Positions 26,266-34,822 are shown, counted from the stretch's first letter. The stretch: 56,697 nt of DNA from Longimicrobium sp. (GCA_036377595.1 DASUYB010000093.1:1-56697); one strand, 5' to 3'. Notes: generated by a model from the letters alone, not told the origin. Made by a program: numbers and translations.

Positions 26266-26314
26266 GAAGTCCGCGCAGGCGGACTGTGTGTCGTTGTAGC
26301 CGCGAGTTCACTCG
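26266..26314. repeat. Family B repeat, diverged
   Basis: It holds GAAGTCCGCGCAGGCGGACT followed by TTGTAGCCGCGAGTTCACTCGC. The second stem has GAGTTCACTC in place of GAATGAATTC. Confidence 0.65.
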
Positions 26315-26405
26315 CATCGTTGCGTATCTCCCCCCAGCACCTTTGGATCGTCGCACCATCTCCATCTCCATCTTCGTCGAGATCCCATCTCCACAATCCC
26401 ACACT

Positions 26406-26434
26406 TGACATCCTCGCTCACCTTGGTTATTTAA
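26406..26434 (+). promoter_or_regulatory. Promoter of the ArsR-SRPBCC-YciI-DoxX cluster
   Basis: A consensus TTGACA (26406-26411) is followed by 17 bp and TATTTA (26429-26434). It stands out in an AT-rich patch between GC-rich genes, 34 bp before the GTG start. Confidence 0.75.
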
Positions 26435-26447
26435 CTATCAGGTAAAT

Positions 26448-26463
26448 TAACCATAAGGTTAAG
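26448..26463. promoter_or_regulatory. Candidate ArsR-family operator
   Basis: TTAACC-ATAA-GGTTAA is a perfect palindrome between the promoter and the start codon, and a further GGTTA lies at 26426. The three half-sites suggest autorepression by the ArsR-type protein encoded next. This is inferred from position. Confidence 0.55.
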
Positions 26464-26467
26464 CATC

Positions 26468-26818
26468 GTGACCGCCACCGACCCACTCAGCGCAACCTTC
26501 GCGGCCCTCGCCGACCCGACGCGGCGGGCGATCCTGGCGCGTCTTGCGTCGGGCGAGGCCACCGTGATGGAGCTGGCGGCGCCGTTCGACATGAGCCTGC
26601 CGGCCGTCTCCAAACACCTGAAGGTGCTGGAGCGCGCGGGGCTGATCGAGCGCGGCCGCGAGGCGCAGTGGCGCCCCTGCCGCCTGCGCGGCGAGCGGCT
26701 GAAGGACGTGGACGAGTGGGTGGAGCAGTACCGCCGGTTCTGGGAGGAGAGCTTCGACCGGCTGGGCGACTACCTCCGCGAGCTGCAACAGAAGCCGGGC
26801 GGCGACCCCGCGCCGTGA
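26468..26818 (+). CDS. ArsR/SmtB-family transcriptional regulator
   Basis: The 116-residue winged-helix protein has the recognition segment MSLPAVSKHLKVLERAGLIERG. It lacks the cysteine-rich metal motif of ArsR and SmtB, so a metal is unlikely to be the signal. The GTG start lies just behind the palindromic operator. Small regulators of this kind are often paired with an SRPBCC gene, exactly as here. It probably represses its own operon. The inducer is unknown. Confidence 0.92.
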   Translation: MTATDPLSATFAALADPTRRAILARLASGEATVMELAAPFDMSLPAVSKHLKVLERAGLIERGREAQWRPCRLRGERLKDVDEWVEQYRRFWEESFDRLGDYLRELQQKPGGDPAP

Positions 26819-26884
26819 CGCCGTTTCACTCCGGCCGCGCGGTGCGGCCGGAAATCCATCAACCGTGAACCACGGAGCCGTACG

Positions 26885-27385
26885 ATGTCCGCAGCGCAGA
26901 CCCTCGATCCCAACGCGGCCGAATCGCCCACGGCGGACCGCGAGGTCCAGTTCTCGCGCGTGTTCGATGCGCCGCGCGAGCTGGTGTTCGATGCCTTCGT
27001 CGATCCGCGGCACGTTTCCAGCTGGTGGGGCCCGCGCGGGTTCATCACCACCACGCACGAGATGGACGTGCGCCCCGGCGGCGTCTGGCGCCACACCATG
27101 CGCGGGCCCGACGGCACCGACTATCCCAACTACATCGTCTACACCGAGGTGTCGCGCCCCGAGCGGCTGGCGTGGGACCACGGCACCGTCCCCGGCGAGC
27201 CGGCCGCTTTCCAGGCCACGGCGACGTTCGACGACCTGGGCGACGGCAGGACGCGCGTGACCATGCGCAGCGTGTTCCCCACCGCCGCCGCGCGCGACTA
27301 CGTGGTGAAGGAGCACGACGCCATCGAGGGCGGCAAGCAGACCCTCGAGCGCCTGGCCGAGCACCTGGCGTCGCAGGGGAGCTGA
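26885..27385 (+). CDS. SRPBCC (AHSA1-like) protein
   Basis: The 166-residue protein carries the Aha1/START-like pattern: FSRVFDAPRELVFDAFVDP, WWGPRGFITTTHEMDVRPGG and the closing YVVKEHDAIEGGKQTLERLAEHL. It is a soluble ligand-binding fold. The gene follows the ArsR regulator by 66 bp on the same strand and belongs to the ArsR-SRPBCC pair found in many bacteria. The ligand is unknown. Confidence 0.92.
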   Translation: MSAAQTLDPNAAESPTADREVQFSRVFDAPRELVFDAFVDPRHVSSWWGPRGFITTTHEMDVRPGGVWRHTMRGPDGTDYPNYIVYTEVSRPERLAWDHGTVPGEPAAFQATATFDDLGDGRTRVTMRSVFPTAAARDYVVKEHDAIEGGKQTLERLAEHLASQGS

Positions 27386-27421
27386 GGCTCGTCTGCCAAC
27401 CGAGGTTCGCCATTCCCGCGA

Positions 27422-27613
27422 TGTCATCCTGAGGGAGGCGCCGCGCCCGAATCGCGTGTGCTTCGATGGTCGGCGCCGACCGAAGGATCTTGCCTGTTGC
27501 CGCGGAAATGCCTGCTCGTCTCATCGGCATCGCCGCGGGGCCGGCAAGATCCTTCGGGCGCGTCGGGGTTCGGTGCCGGACACGATCCGGTGCGACGCGC
27601 CCTCAGGATGACA
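27422..27613. repeat. Family A palindromic repeat
   Basis: Outer arms are ATGTCATCCTGAGG and CCTCAGGATGACAT; inner arms are CGAAGGATCTTGCC and GGCAAGATCCTTCG. It lies inside the gap between the SRPBCC and YciI genes. The remaining 190 bp of that gap shows only the ribosome site. Confidence 0.8.
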
Positions 27614-27804
27614 TCGGAAGATCGCACCGCCGCGCCCTCCCGTGCGATTTCGTTTCCGAATCCCCATCTTCCCGCGCACCTGGAAAACGAGGTTGTCGAT
27701 CTCGCCGGCGCTCGTTCGTCGCCCTTGTCGAGAGCGAGGGAATCGGCCGGGCAACGAGGCCCGGAGCCCCGGCTCCATCACCCACGCAGCCACAGGAGAT
27801 CCCG

Positions 27805-28239
27805 ATGCGCGTCATGGTCCTGGTCAAGGCCACCCCGAACAGCGAGGGCGAGGACATCCCCACCACCGAGCTGATGGAGGAGATGGGCCGTTTCAACGAG
27901 GAGCTGGTGAAGGCCGGCATCATGCTGGCCGGCGAGGGGCTGAAGCCGAGCCGCTACGGCAAGCGCGTGCACTTCTCGGGGAGCAGCCGCGCGGTCACCG
28001 ACGGCCCGTTCGCGGAGACGAAGGAGCTGGTCGCCGGCTTCTGGATCTGGCAGGTGCGCTCGATGGAAGAGGCGGTGGAGTGGGTCAAGCGCTGCCCGAA
28101 TCCCATGCCCGGCGAGGACTCGGACATCGAGATCCGCCCCGTGTACGAGGCCGACGACTTCGGCGAGGCGTTCACCCCCGAGTTGCGCGAGCAGGAAGAG
28201 CGGCTGCGCGGCGAGATCGCCTCGCGCCAGCAGTCGTGA
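27805..28239 (+). CDS. YciI-family protein (DGPF domain)
   Basis: The 144-residue protein has the diagnostic DGPFAETKELVAGFWIWQVRS segment and the closing RPVYEADDFGEAF. It is a small ferredoxin-like fold protein sometimes found near sigma factors. ATG 27805 sits behind CAGGAG. It belongs with the ArsR/SRPBCC pair and DoxX. The function of such DGPF proteins is unproven. Confidence 0.9.
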   Translation: MRVMVLVKATPNSEGEDIPTTELMEEMGRFNEELVKAGIMLAGEGLKPSRYGKRVHFSGSSRAVTDGPFAETKELVAGFWIWQVRSMEEAVEWVKRCPNPMPGEDSDIEIRPVYEADDFGEAFTPELREQEERLRGEIASRQQS

Positions 28240-28265
28240 CGTCACGAACGAGAGGAGAGCCCACC

Positions 28266-28697
28266 ATGTCGATCTTCGATCCCGCACCGCCGCCGTGGCC
28301 CAGCCGCGCGCTGTCTGTGCTCCGCATCGTCCTGGGGCTGCTGTTCATCACCTTCGGCACGATGAAGATCTTCGGCTGGCCGCCGGCGCCCGCGCCGGGG
28401 ATGCCGCCCATTCCCTTCCTGAGCCAGATGTGGATCGGCGGGGTGATGGAGATCGTGGGCGGCGCGCTGGTCGCGCTGGGGCTGCTCACGCGGCCGACGG
28501 CGTTCATCCTGAGCGGCGAGATGGCGGTGGCGTACTTCCAGTTCCACTTCCCGCTGAGCTTCTTCCCGCAGACCAACAACGGCGTGCCGGCGGTGCTGTA
28601 CTGCTTCTTCTTCCTCTACCTGGTGTTCGCCGGGGCGGGGGAGTGGAGCCTCGACGCCGCCATCGCCCGCTCGCGCGCCCGCGCCGCCACGAGCTAG
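28266..28697 (+). CDS. DoxX-family membrane protein
   Basis: The 143-residue protein has four membrane helices (about residues 14-32, 53-72, 77-96, 106-126) and the DoxX pattern LRIVLGLLFITFGTMKIFG near the start. DoxX proteins sit in the inner membrane, and some serve redox stress responses. ATG 28266 follows GAGGAGAGCCCACC, 26 bp after the YciI stop. The gene closes the cluster and is followed by a hairpin. Confidence 0.9.
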   Translation: MSIFDPAPPPWPSRALSVLRIVLGLLFITFGTMKIFGWPPAPAPGMPPIPFLSQMWIGGVMEIVGGALVALGLLTRPTAFILSGEMAVAYFQFHFPLSFFPQTNNGVPAVLYCFFFLYLVFAGAGEWSLDAAIARSRARAATS

Positions 28698-28712
28698 ACG
28701 CGCGGCGGGAGA

Positions 28713-28759
28713 ATGCATCGCGGGCCGGATCGAAGCGTCGATCCGGCCCGCGCATGCAT
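28713..28759 (+). terminator. Hairpin after the DoxX gene
   Basis: ATGCATCGCGGGCCGGATCGA is mirrored by TCGATCCGGCCCGCGCATGCAT, a near-perfect stem of about 20 bp with a 4-base loop. No T-run follows. Confidence 0.65.
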
Positions 28760-28790
28760 GGGAAATCGTTCAATCACAACGATCTAGAGA

Positions 28791-28976
28791 GACGTCATCC
28801 TGAGGCCGGCCAGACCGGCGCCGCGTCCGCGCCGTAGGTTGCAGGCCGAAGGATCTATAATCGACGTCCAAGCGATAGCCAGGCTGTCGCTCGGATGCAT
28901 GCGATAGATCCTTCGGTCGGCGCCACAGTCCCGTGCAGTCGCGAGTTCGGTGCGGCGCCTCCCTCAGGATGACGTC
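28791..28976. repeat. Family A palindromic repeat
   Basis: Outer arms GACGTCATCCTGAGG and CCTCAGGATGACGTC, inner arms GAAGGATCTATAA and GATAGATCCTTCGG. It lies 15 bp from the stop of the gene at 28991. Confidence 0.8.
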
Positions 28977-28990
28977 TTTGGCACCCTCTC

Positions 28991-31150
28991 CTACTTCTTC
29001 ACGCTCGACAGCGGGGCGTAGGGGTTCGCGCCGGGGTCCTTCTGGGCCAGCAGCGCCAGGCCCGTCCACGCGGACGAGGCCACGTGCAGGAAGTTGAAGT
29101 AGCTCCACCCCAGCCCCGGCCCCGTCTTCGCCTCGGCCGCGGGCGTGGCCACCACGCCGTAGCCGTCGCCGGTCGTGGCCACGCGGATCTGCGTCTGCAG
29201 CGAGTCGTACCAGGCCTCGGCCGGGGCGCGCAAAGAGCTGCCGCCCTTGAGCCAGAGCGCCATGGCCGCGCCGGCGGTGGCCTCGTTCTGCACCTCGCTG
29301 CCGTGCTCCGCGAACTTCGTCCCGCGGAAGCCCCCGCTGGTGGCGTTCATGTGCTGGACCATGTACAGGAGGCTGTACATCTCGTTGGCGCCGGGGTCGA
29401 TCCCCGCCAGCGCCGTCCAGCTCTGCGTGTCGGTGGGGATCACCCCGTCGTTCAGCACCTTCGTGGTTCCCGTCCCGGTGACGTAGTAGACCACGTTCGC
29501 GCTCTTCTGCACCCGGCAGGCCAGCACCAGCTTGCGCGCGCTGGCCCGCGCGTCGGCCCACTTCTGCTCGCCGGTCAGGTGGTGCAGGTTGCCGAAGAGG
29601 GAGAACGCGTCGACGTTGTGCTCCACCGAGCGCCATTGGTACCTGTTCCCCCACTGGTCCTCGCCGCCGCTGAAGCCGCCCCAGTCGTCGGCCACGGTGC
29701 AGTTCGCGACGATCCACCCGCCGATCGTCTCCGCCGCGTGCAGGTAGCGGTAGCGCCCGGTGCGGTGATGCATCCGGGTGAGCGCCATCCCCGCCCAGCT
29801 CATGTTCCCCACGTCGCGCCGCCCGCCGTCGTGCACGTGGATCGAGGTGGTGTTCCCCAGCCCTCGGTCCAGCAGCTCGTCCGCGCGGGTCGCGGCGACG
29901 ATGCGGCCGCCGCCCTTGGCGTCGTGGTTCAGGGCGATGACCAGCGCGTCGGCCAGGTCGCGGGCGCGCTCCATCTCGCCCCGCTCCTGGAAGTAGATGC
30001 AGGCCACCGAAGTGTCGTAGGTGTCCGCGCGCCAGTGCATCAGCGCGTGCGGGCCGTACAGCGCGTCAGGCGGGAGCCGGTACGTCTGCGCGTAGCGCGG
30101 ACCCGTCACGGTGAACTGGTCCATCTGCTGCTCGAGGAAGAGGTCGAGCCGGTCCAGCACCGTGCCCCTGGCCGGCACCGCGGGCGCCGGGACGATGCGG
30201 ATCGGGAAGGTGAGCGTGCGCCGCTCGGCGGCGGCTTTCCCATGCTTCTCGCGCTCCACGCCGTCCCAGTCCACCAGCTTCATGAACCCCTTGGTGTAGT
30301 TCAGCAGCTTCTTCTCCCACAGCGCGGTGAACTCCGCCTGGATCTTCTGGTCGTACGTGGTCAGCTCCGTGTAGACCGCGGTCTTCAGGTCCTCGTAGCG
30401 CGTATCGACCTTGTCCATGTACAGCCCCGTGGCCGTCTTGTGGATGATGGACACGCCGTTCTCGCCCGGCTGCCAGGTGTTGTTCCAGAACTTGTCGTAG
30501 ACCTGGATGTGCACGGTGTGGGTGCGGGGATGGGTGGTGGTGACGTCGCTGTCCCAGATGTGCAGGTATCCCTCGCCGCGGCCGATCATGGTGCGGCGCC
30601 AGGCCAGCGCGCGCTCGAACAGCTTGCCGGCCATGTCGCTGTACATGATGGCCGTCTGGTTGAGCGCCGACTGGTGCTCGTAGCGGTGCGGCTCCAGCGC
30701 CTTCAGCTCCATGATCACGGCGATGTGCGCCAGCGACAGCGGCCGCAGCACGTCGGGCGCGGTCAGCGCGTACGCGCCGGGAAGCGCCGCGCACTCGGCC
30801 AGCGCCGCGTCGAGCTGGGTCAGCATCACCGCCAGCCGCTGCTTCCGCTCCTCGCGGTCGGTGATGTACTGGAACTGCCGCAGCTGGTTGCCGAACGAGC
30901 GCAGCCGCGCGAACAGCACGGTGGCGCTGCTGGCCGCAAGCGAGCTCACCATCTGGTCCATCCGCAGCTTCAGCAGCGCCTCGGCCTTCCCTTCCACCTC
31001 CTTCCACAGGTCCACGTCGGGCTTGGGGAAGAGGACCGTGTCGACCAGGTAGTTGACGAAGCTGCCGGCCACGGGGATCTGCCCCGCGCCCATGTTGATC
31101 AGCTTGTGCAGCACGTCTTCGGCGTTGAGCCTGTCGAGCGCGAGTTCCAT
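28991..31150 (-). CDS. Cry-domain-I-like/alpha-barrel fusion protein
   Basis: The 719-residue protein has two parts. Residues 1-300 are mostly helical and resemble the pore-forming domain I of Cry delta-endotoxins: GAGQIPVAGSFVNYLVDTVL, DLWKEVEGKAEALLKLRMDQ, then LSLAHIAVIMELKALEPHRY where Cry proteins have their central hydrophobic helix. Residues about 345-715 contain repeated helix pairs (HWRADTYDTSVACIYFQERG, VGNMSWAGMALTRMHHRTGRYRYLHAAE) like an alpha/alpha-toroid hydrolase. There is no signal peptide. TGGAG precedes ATG 31150. The Cry link is my own pattern match and needs a profile search; the catalytic role of the barrel is unknown. No second toxin gene is adjacent. Confidence 0.65.
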   Translation of the reverse strand: MELALDRLNAEDVLHKLINMGAGQIPVAGSFVNYLVDTVLFPKPDVDLWKEVEGKAEALLKLRMDQMVSSLAASSATVLFARLRSFGNQLRQFQYITDREERKQRLAVMLTQLDAALAECAALPGAYALTAPDVLRPLSLAHIAVIMELKALEPHRYEHQSALNQTAIMYSDMAGKLFERALAWRRTMIGRGEGYLHIWDSDVTTTHPRTHTVHIQVYDKFWNNTWQPGENGVSIIHKTATGLYMDKVDTRYEDLKTAVYTELTTYDQKIQAEFTALWEKKLLNYTKGFMKLVDWDGVEREKHGKAAAERRTLTFPIRIVPAPAVPARGTVLDRLDLFLEQQMDQFTVTGPRYAQTYRLPPDALYGPHALMHWRADTYDTSVACIYFQERGEMERARDLADALVIALNHDAKGGGRIVAATRADELLDRGLGNTTSIHVHDGGRRDVGNMSWAGMALTRMHHRTGRYRYLHAAETIGGWIVANCTVADDWGGFSGGEDQWGNRYQWRSVEHNVDAFSLFGNLHHLTGEQKWADARASARKLVLACRVQKSANVVYYVTGTGTTKVLNDGVIPTDTQSWTALAGIDPGANEMYSLLYMVQHMNATSGGFRGTKFAEHGSEVQNEATAGAAMALWLKGGSSLRAPAEAWYDSLQTQIRVATTGDGYGVVATPAAEAKTGPGLGWSYFNFLHVASSAWTGLALLAQKDPGANPYAPLSSVKK

Positions 31151-31576
31151 GGTATCGCTCCAGGGGTGTGGGGGGATGGGGGGATGGAGATGAGCCGCGG
31201 TCCGTCGAGACGGCGAATCACGGTGCCGGGGACGGCGCCGTGGCGTAGCGGGATCGTAGAGTGGGAGATGGCGATCCGGCGATTGATCCGATGGTGATCA
31301 TAAAACCCTGCGGCGCGGTCAGATGCAATGCTTTCGCGCGCCGGATGTATCTCCGCACGCCGACGTCTCCATCCGCGCGCACGCCCGGGAGCCAAACGGC
31401 GGGAGATCGGGCCGGGGGAAGGCGGAGATGGCCAGCCGTGCGTCCCGCGGCGGGTAACGGGCGAATGGAATTCGCGGCAACCACGGCCCGAAGTCGGCGA
31501 GAACAAGAAGCGGCCGCCGCGAACCCGTTTGCGGTAGCCGCTCTCAATCGCGGTACGAGTTACTCGGCCCAGCCGT
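31151..31576. other. Non-coding region with a partial family B repeat
   Basis: No gene is seen. GCGAATGGAATTCGCGGC and GAAGTCGGCG at 31461-31499 form a degraded family B element. The rest shows no strong hairpin or promoter. Confidence 0.5.
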
Positions 31577-31901
31577 TCAGGGCAGCGTCAGCACAGTGGC
31601 ATCGGGATCGGCATGGAAGTGGTGCACGCGAATGTATTTCTCCCGCAGCAGCTGAGCTGAAGCTTGTACGGTACAGTTCCCGATGCGCAGCCAAACGACC
31701 TTCGGGGGAAAGCCCAGCCTGAGGCTGCGCTGGAGGAAGTCCGAATCCTTGGTGACCACCGTGCTCTGCCGCGTAGCTCCAAATCACTGTGTCCGTCGCA
31801 TCTGCCATCCCCAGGTCCCGTACGTGCGCGCAGCCCTCGTACACGTCCGCCAGCAGGCGGACGAGCTTCCACGAGAGGTTCTGATCGAACAGCAGCCTCA
31901 C
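31577..31901 (-). pseudogene. Frameshifted DUF5615 PIN-like toxin
   Basis: The first 49 codons from ATG 31901 match DUF5615 proteins: MRLLFDQNLSWKLVRLLADVY and VRDLGMADATDTVIWSYAAEHG. The family's second half, VTKDSDFLQRSLRLGFPPKVVWLRIGNC, is present but in another frame (31759-31577). The shift falls near 31757-31765, in a GGTGGT stretch. DUF5615 toxins are PIN-like nucleases whose aspartates sit in the first half (FDQN) and in KDSDF; both are encoded but not in one frame. It overlaps the antitoxin by 4 bp. It is inactive unless a frameshift during translation restores it, or the shift is a sequencing error. Confidence 0.8.
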
Positions 31902-32119
31902 AGGCCCGCCATCAGGCGGCGCTCGCGGTCTGCCGCGAATGCCAGGCAGGCCCGGATGTCTTCAGCCTCGAGATCCGGAAAGTCTTCGAGGATCTCCGCT
32001 TCCGTCATCCCGGAGGCAAGGTACTCGAGCACGTCCTGTACGCTGATCCGCAAGCCGCGGATGCATGGCTTTCCGCTGCGCTTGTCCGGTTCGATGGTGA
32101 TTCGGTCCCGATAGTCCAT
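31898..32119 (-). CDS. DUF433 antitoxin
   Basis: The 73-residue protein is a complete DUF433 antitoxin (ITIEPDKRSGKPCIRGLRISV, VLEYLASGMTEAEILEDFPDLEAEDIRACLAFA). This fold is helix-turn-helix-like, binds its own operator and neutralises the partner toxin. Its stop overlaps the toxin start (31898-31901), the usual order of VapBC45-like pairs. The antitoxin appears intact while the toxin is broken, which is the expected route of decay. Confidence 0.9.
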   Translation of the reverse strand: MDYRDRITIEPDKRSGKPCIRGLRISVQDVLEYLASGMTEAEILEDFPDLEAEDIRACLAFAADRERRLMAGL

Positions 32120-32196
32120 CTGGTTCTCGCGCGAGAGGCGTCGACGCTCACGTGGGCTGGAGTGCTACAAGTATAAGCAGGCTCGAGTAAGGGTAG

Positions 32197-33378
32197 TTAT
32201 ACCTGTGCCGGATCGGGAGCCTCTCCGAGCGGTATGTCAGGCGAAGGGATGACTTTCGCCAGCCGATCCAGGAAGCTTGGCTTCTTCTCGTGCCGTGCGC
32301 GGATTTCCTCGATCCGCGTCAGCGCCTGTTCGGTGCGGCCGTCGCGCGCGGCGAGGTCGCGGAGGTCGACCAGAAGCCGGACCGCCTCGTCGTAGCGCTG
32401 CGGCTGCTTCGTCGCGATCAGCTCGTCCACCCTCGCCCACGTCTGGCGCTCGACGCTCGCGAGGTCGTCCAGGTAGCGAGCACGCACGGCGGCTCGTTCC
32501 GCTTCCGCGCGGGCTCGCTCGCGTGCTGCCCGCTCGGTGGCGGCACGGCGGCGTTCCTCGTTGCGACGCTCCGCGGATTCCCACAGCTCGGCGACGGTCC
32601 GGGGCTCCAGGTCGTCCGCCGACGTGTGGCTTCGCTCGCGAAGGCGGCGCACAAGCTCGGTGCCCACCATGTTCCCGTGCCCCTGTGCGACGCGGACGAG
32701 CAGGTCCGTCTTCTCCGCGTCGTGCAGCGCAGCCACCCACGCCCGAAGCTCTCCCTCGTCCGGAGTGGCGCTCATCGGCGGGCTCCGCTCGGCTGCGGCT
32801 TCGATCCAGTCCCGGTCGATCCGGAGGAAGTCGCAGAAGGCCTCCTGCGCGGCGGACAGACGGCCCAGCCCGGGAGGAACGGGCGGCTCCGTCGCGTCGT
32901 CGTCCAACTCCTCGTTCTGTGCGGCAAGGATCCACGCCAGGTAGAGCGCGCGAAGGTCGCCGCCGGCGATCTCCGCCCGCACCGGTAGGATCGAGGCCAG
33001 CGCCCCGTCGTCCTCCTCTTCCAGCCAGTCGCCGCCCTCGTCCTCCGAGGTGAAGGAGAGGATCACGTGCTCGCCGCTCTCCATGGCCGACGAAACGCCT
33101 GACACGCAGTAGCGGCGCGCCGTTTCCGCGTTCAGCAGCCGCTTCGGCAAGCGCAGCATCAACTCGTGCGTGCCCCAGTTGGCGAAGTACAGGAACGCGT
33201 CGAAGTACTCCTCCATCCACGCGAACGCATCGCCCTTGAAGTCACCCCAGTGATACTCCACCACGAAGCGGCTGGGGGTGATGGTGGCGCGGGACGAGTA
33301 GCGGCGCAGGGTGCCCATCTCCTCGCGGGTGAGCGGGCGGTCGACCGCCTGAAACTCGTAGTACTGGTACTCGCTCAC
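32197..33378 (-). CDS. Conserved protein of unknown function
   Basis: The 393-residue protein starts with GTG 33378 (VSEYQYYEFQAVDRPLT). Residues 1-170 form a domain with TRATITP-like SSRATITPSRFVVEYHWGDFKGD and FDAFLYFANWGTHELMLRLPKR. A long alpha-helical, arginine/alanine/glutamate-rich region follows at about 265-345, probably coiled coil, then a short tail. I recall this N-terminal pattern from many genomes, always without a known function. Its start overlaps the stop of the preceding gene (33375-33378), so the pair is translationally coupled. It carries no catalytic motif that I can name. Confidence 0.8.
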   Translation of the reverse strand: MSEYQYYEFQAVDRPLTREEMGTLRRYSSRATITPSRFVVEYHWGDFKGDAFAWMEEYFDAFLYFANWGTHELMLRLPKRLLNAETARRYCVSGVSSAMESGEHVILSFTSEDEGGDWLEEEDDGALASILPVRAEIAGGDLRALYLAWILAAQNEELDDDATEPPVPPGLGRLSAAQEAFCDFLRIDRDWIEAAAERSPPMSATPDEGELRAWVAALHDAEKTDLLVRVAQGHGNMVGTELVRRLRERSHTSADDLEPRTVAELWESAERRNEERRRAATERAARERARAEAERAAVRARYLDDLASVERQTWARVDELIATKQPQRYDEAVRLLVDLRDLAARDGRTEQALTRIEEIRARHEKKPSFLDRLAKVIPSPDIPLGEAPDPAQV

Positions 33379-33731
33379 GACGGCTCGTCTCCCGCGCCTG
33401 GTGCCAGTTCCTGCTGCGGCAGAGGTATTTCGCGGCGAGCCTTCTTCTCCGCCTGTCTCGTCGCCTTCTTCCGCCCGGCCACACGCGCGCGCTCCTCGAT
33501 CGGCGTTACGACGGCCGGTGCGTCGCGCTTGAAGCGGCGGCGGTAGAGCTCCTCGATGTAGTCGGGGAGCGCAGCCTTCCAGGGCTCCTGCCCATGGTTG
33601 TCCATCTTCCCGAGCTTCTTCGGGTTCAGGCCGAGCTCGCGCGCCATCTGCACCTGTGCGTGCGACAGGCGATGGCGCTTGCGGGCATCGATCCACGCCT
33701 GCAGGTCGTGGGGGATTCCGGGACGTCCCAT
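33375..33731 (-). CDS. Small conserved protein, partner of the downstream gene
   Basis: The 118-residue protein begins at ATG 33731 (MGRPGIPHDLQAWIDARKRHRLSHAQVQMARELGLNPKKLG). The central part KMDNHGQEPWKAALPDYIEELYRRRF is likely a helix-turn-helix-like or DNA-binding fold, followed by a lysine/arginine-rich tail. The function is unknown. The stop overlaps the next gene by 4 bp. The longer frame upstream is not conserved. The 181-bp gap to the plus-strand gene at 33913 would hold the two divergent promoters. Confidence 0.75.
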   Translation of the reverse strand: MGRPGIPHDLQAWIDARKRHRLSHAQVQMARELGLNPKKLGKMDNHGQEPWKAALPDYIEELYRRRFKRDAPAVVTPIEERARVAGRKKATRQAEKKARREIPLPQQELAPGAGDEPS

Positions 33732-33912
33732 CGAGAGCTTCTTCTGGTGATTACTGCGTTTACTCCGCAGCAACCTACGTCGTCGACCCGGGCGCCGCGA
33801 GACCTCGGGCGCGTCCGCGCACAACGGCCGGTTGCGGGATGCGCTCCGCGTTCACCATCTTCCCTTCCCGCACCCGCTCGCTCTGTTCACCCCGACGTTC
33901 GGACCGTCCCAG

Positions 33913-34719
33913 ATGAACCCTCCTTATCTCGCGCCTTTGGACCAGCTCCTCACGCTCGGCGAAGCGCCCGCCCGCCAGCACCCCTGGTCCGACTACGTGG
34001 CGATGGGCTTCACGGCCGAGCACGTGCCGGAGCTGATCCGCATGGTGAACGATGAGGAGCTCGCGGTGGCCGATTCCGATTCGGCGGAGGTGTGGGGTGG
34101 ACTGCACGCCTGGCGCACGCTGGGCCAGCTGCGCGCGGAGGGTGCCATCGGCACGCTGGTGGCCCTGCTGGAGGGCGACGACAGCGATTGGGTGCACAAC
34201 GAGCTGCCACGCGTACTGGGGATGATCGGCCCGGCGGCACTGGAGCCGCTGCGGGCGGCGCTGTCCGCGCACTCGATGGACGAGGAGCCATGGACGGCCG
34301 CGGCGGCCGCGGACGGCATCGTGGAGATCGCCAAGCGCTTTCCCGAGGCACGCGACCCGGTCCTCGACGCGCTGATGCGGCAGCTTCGCTGGTGGCAGCG
34401 GCAGGATCCGGAGCTCAACGGATTTCTCGTCTCCGATCTCGTCGAGCTGAAGGCGGTGGAGGCGGCGCCGCTGATGGAGGAGGTGTTCGCGGCCGACGCG
34501 GCGGAGATCGGCATCCGGGGCGACTGGGAGGATGTGCAGGTGGAGCTCGGGCTACTCCCTGCGCGCATCACCCCACGGCCGCAGTACTTCGTCTGGAGAC
34601 GGGATCTCCATCCCACACCCGACCTTCGCATACCCGCCGCGCGCTCGTCCGCCGATGATGCAAAGAAGCGCCGCAAGGCCGAGAAGGCGGCGCGGAGAAA
34701 GAACCGGAAACGGCGGTAG
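33913..34719 (+). CDS. HEAT-like repeat protein (DUF1186-like)
   Basis: The 268-residue protein starts at ATG 33913 (MNPPYLAPLDQLLTLGEAP). Helical repeats fill residues about 20-220 (WRTLGQLRAEGAIGTLVALL, LPRVLGMIGPAALEPLRAAL). The C-terminus is lysine/arginine rich (KKRRKAEKAARRKNRKRR), which suggests binding to nucleic acid or acidic surfaces. The layout recalls DUF1186 proteins, of unknown role. It is divergent from the pair at 32197-33731. Confidence 0.72.
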   Translation: MNPPYLAPLDQLLTLGEAPARQHPWSDYVAMGFTAEHVPELIRMVNDEELAVADSDSAEVWGGLHAWRTLGQLRAEGAIGTLVALLEGDDSDWVHNELPRVLGMIGPAALEPLRAALSAHSMDEEPWTAAAAADGIVEIAKRFPEARDPVLDALMRQLRWWQRQDPELNGFLVSDLVELKAVEAAPLMEEVFAADAAEIGIRGDWEDVQVELGLLPARITPRPQYFVWRRDLHPTPDLRIPAARSSADDAKKRRKAEKAARRKNRKRR

Positions 34720-34822
34720 ATGGCTGCCTGATCACATCCTCGCGTCGTATTGCGACTTATGCGGTTCGTCCCCCGGGCGTGACGGTCGCAGGCGATCAGC
34801 CTCACGGCATGGAGGTCGGACG

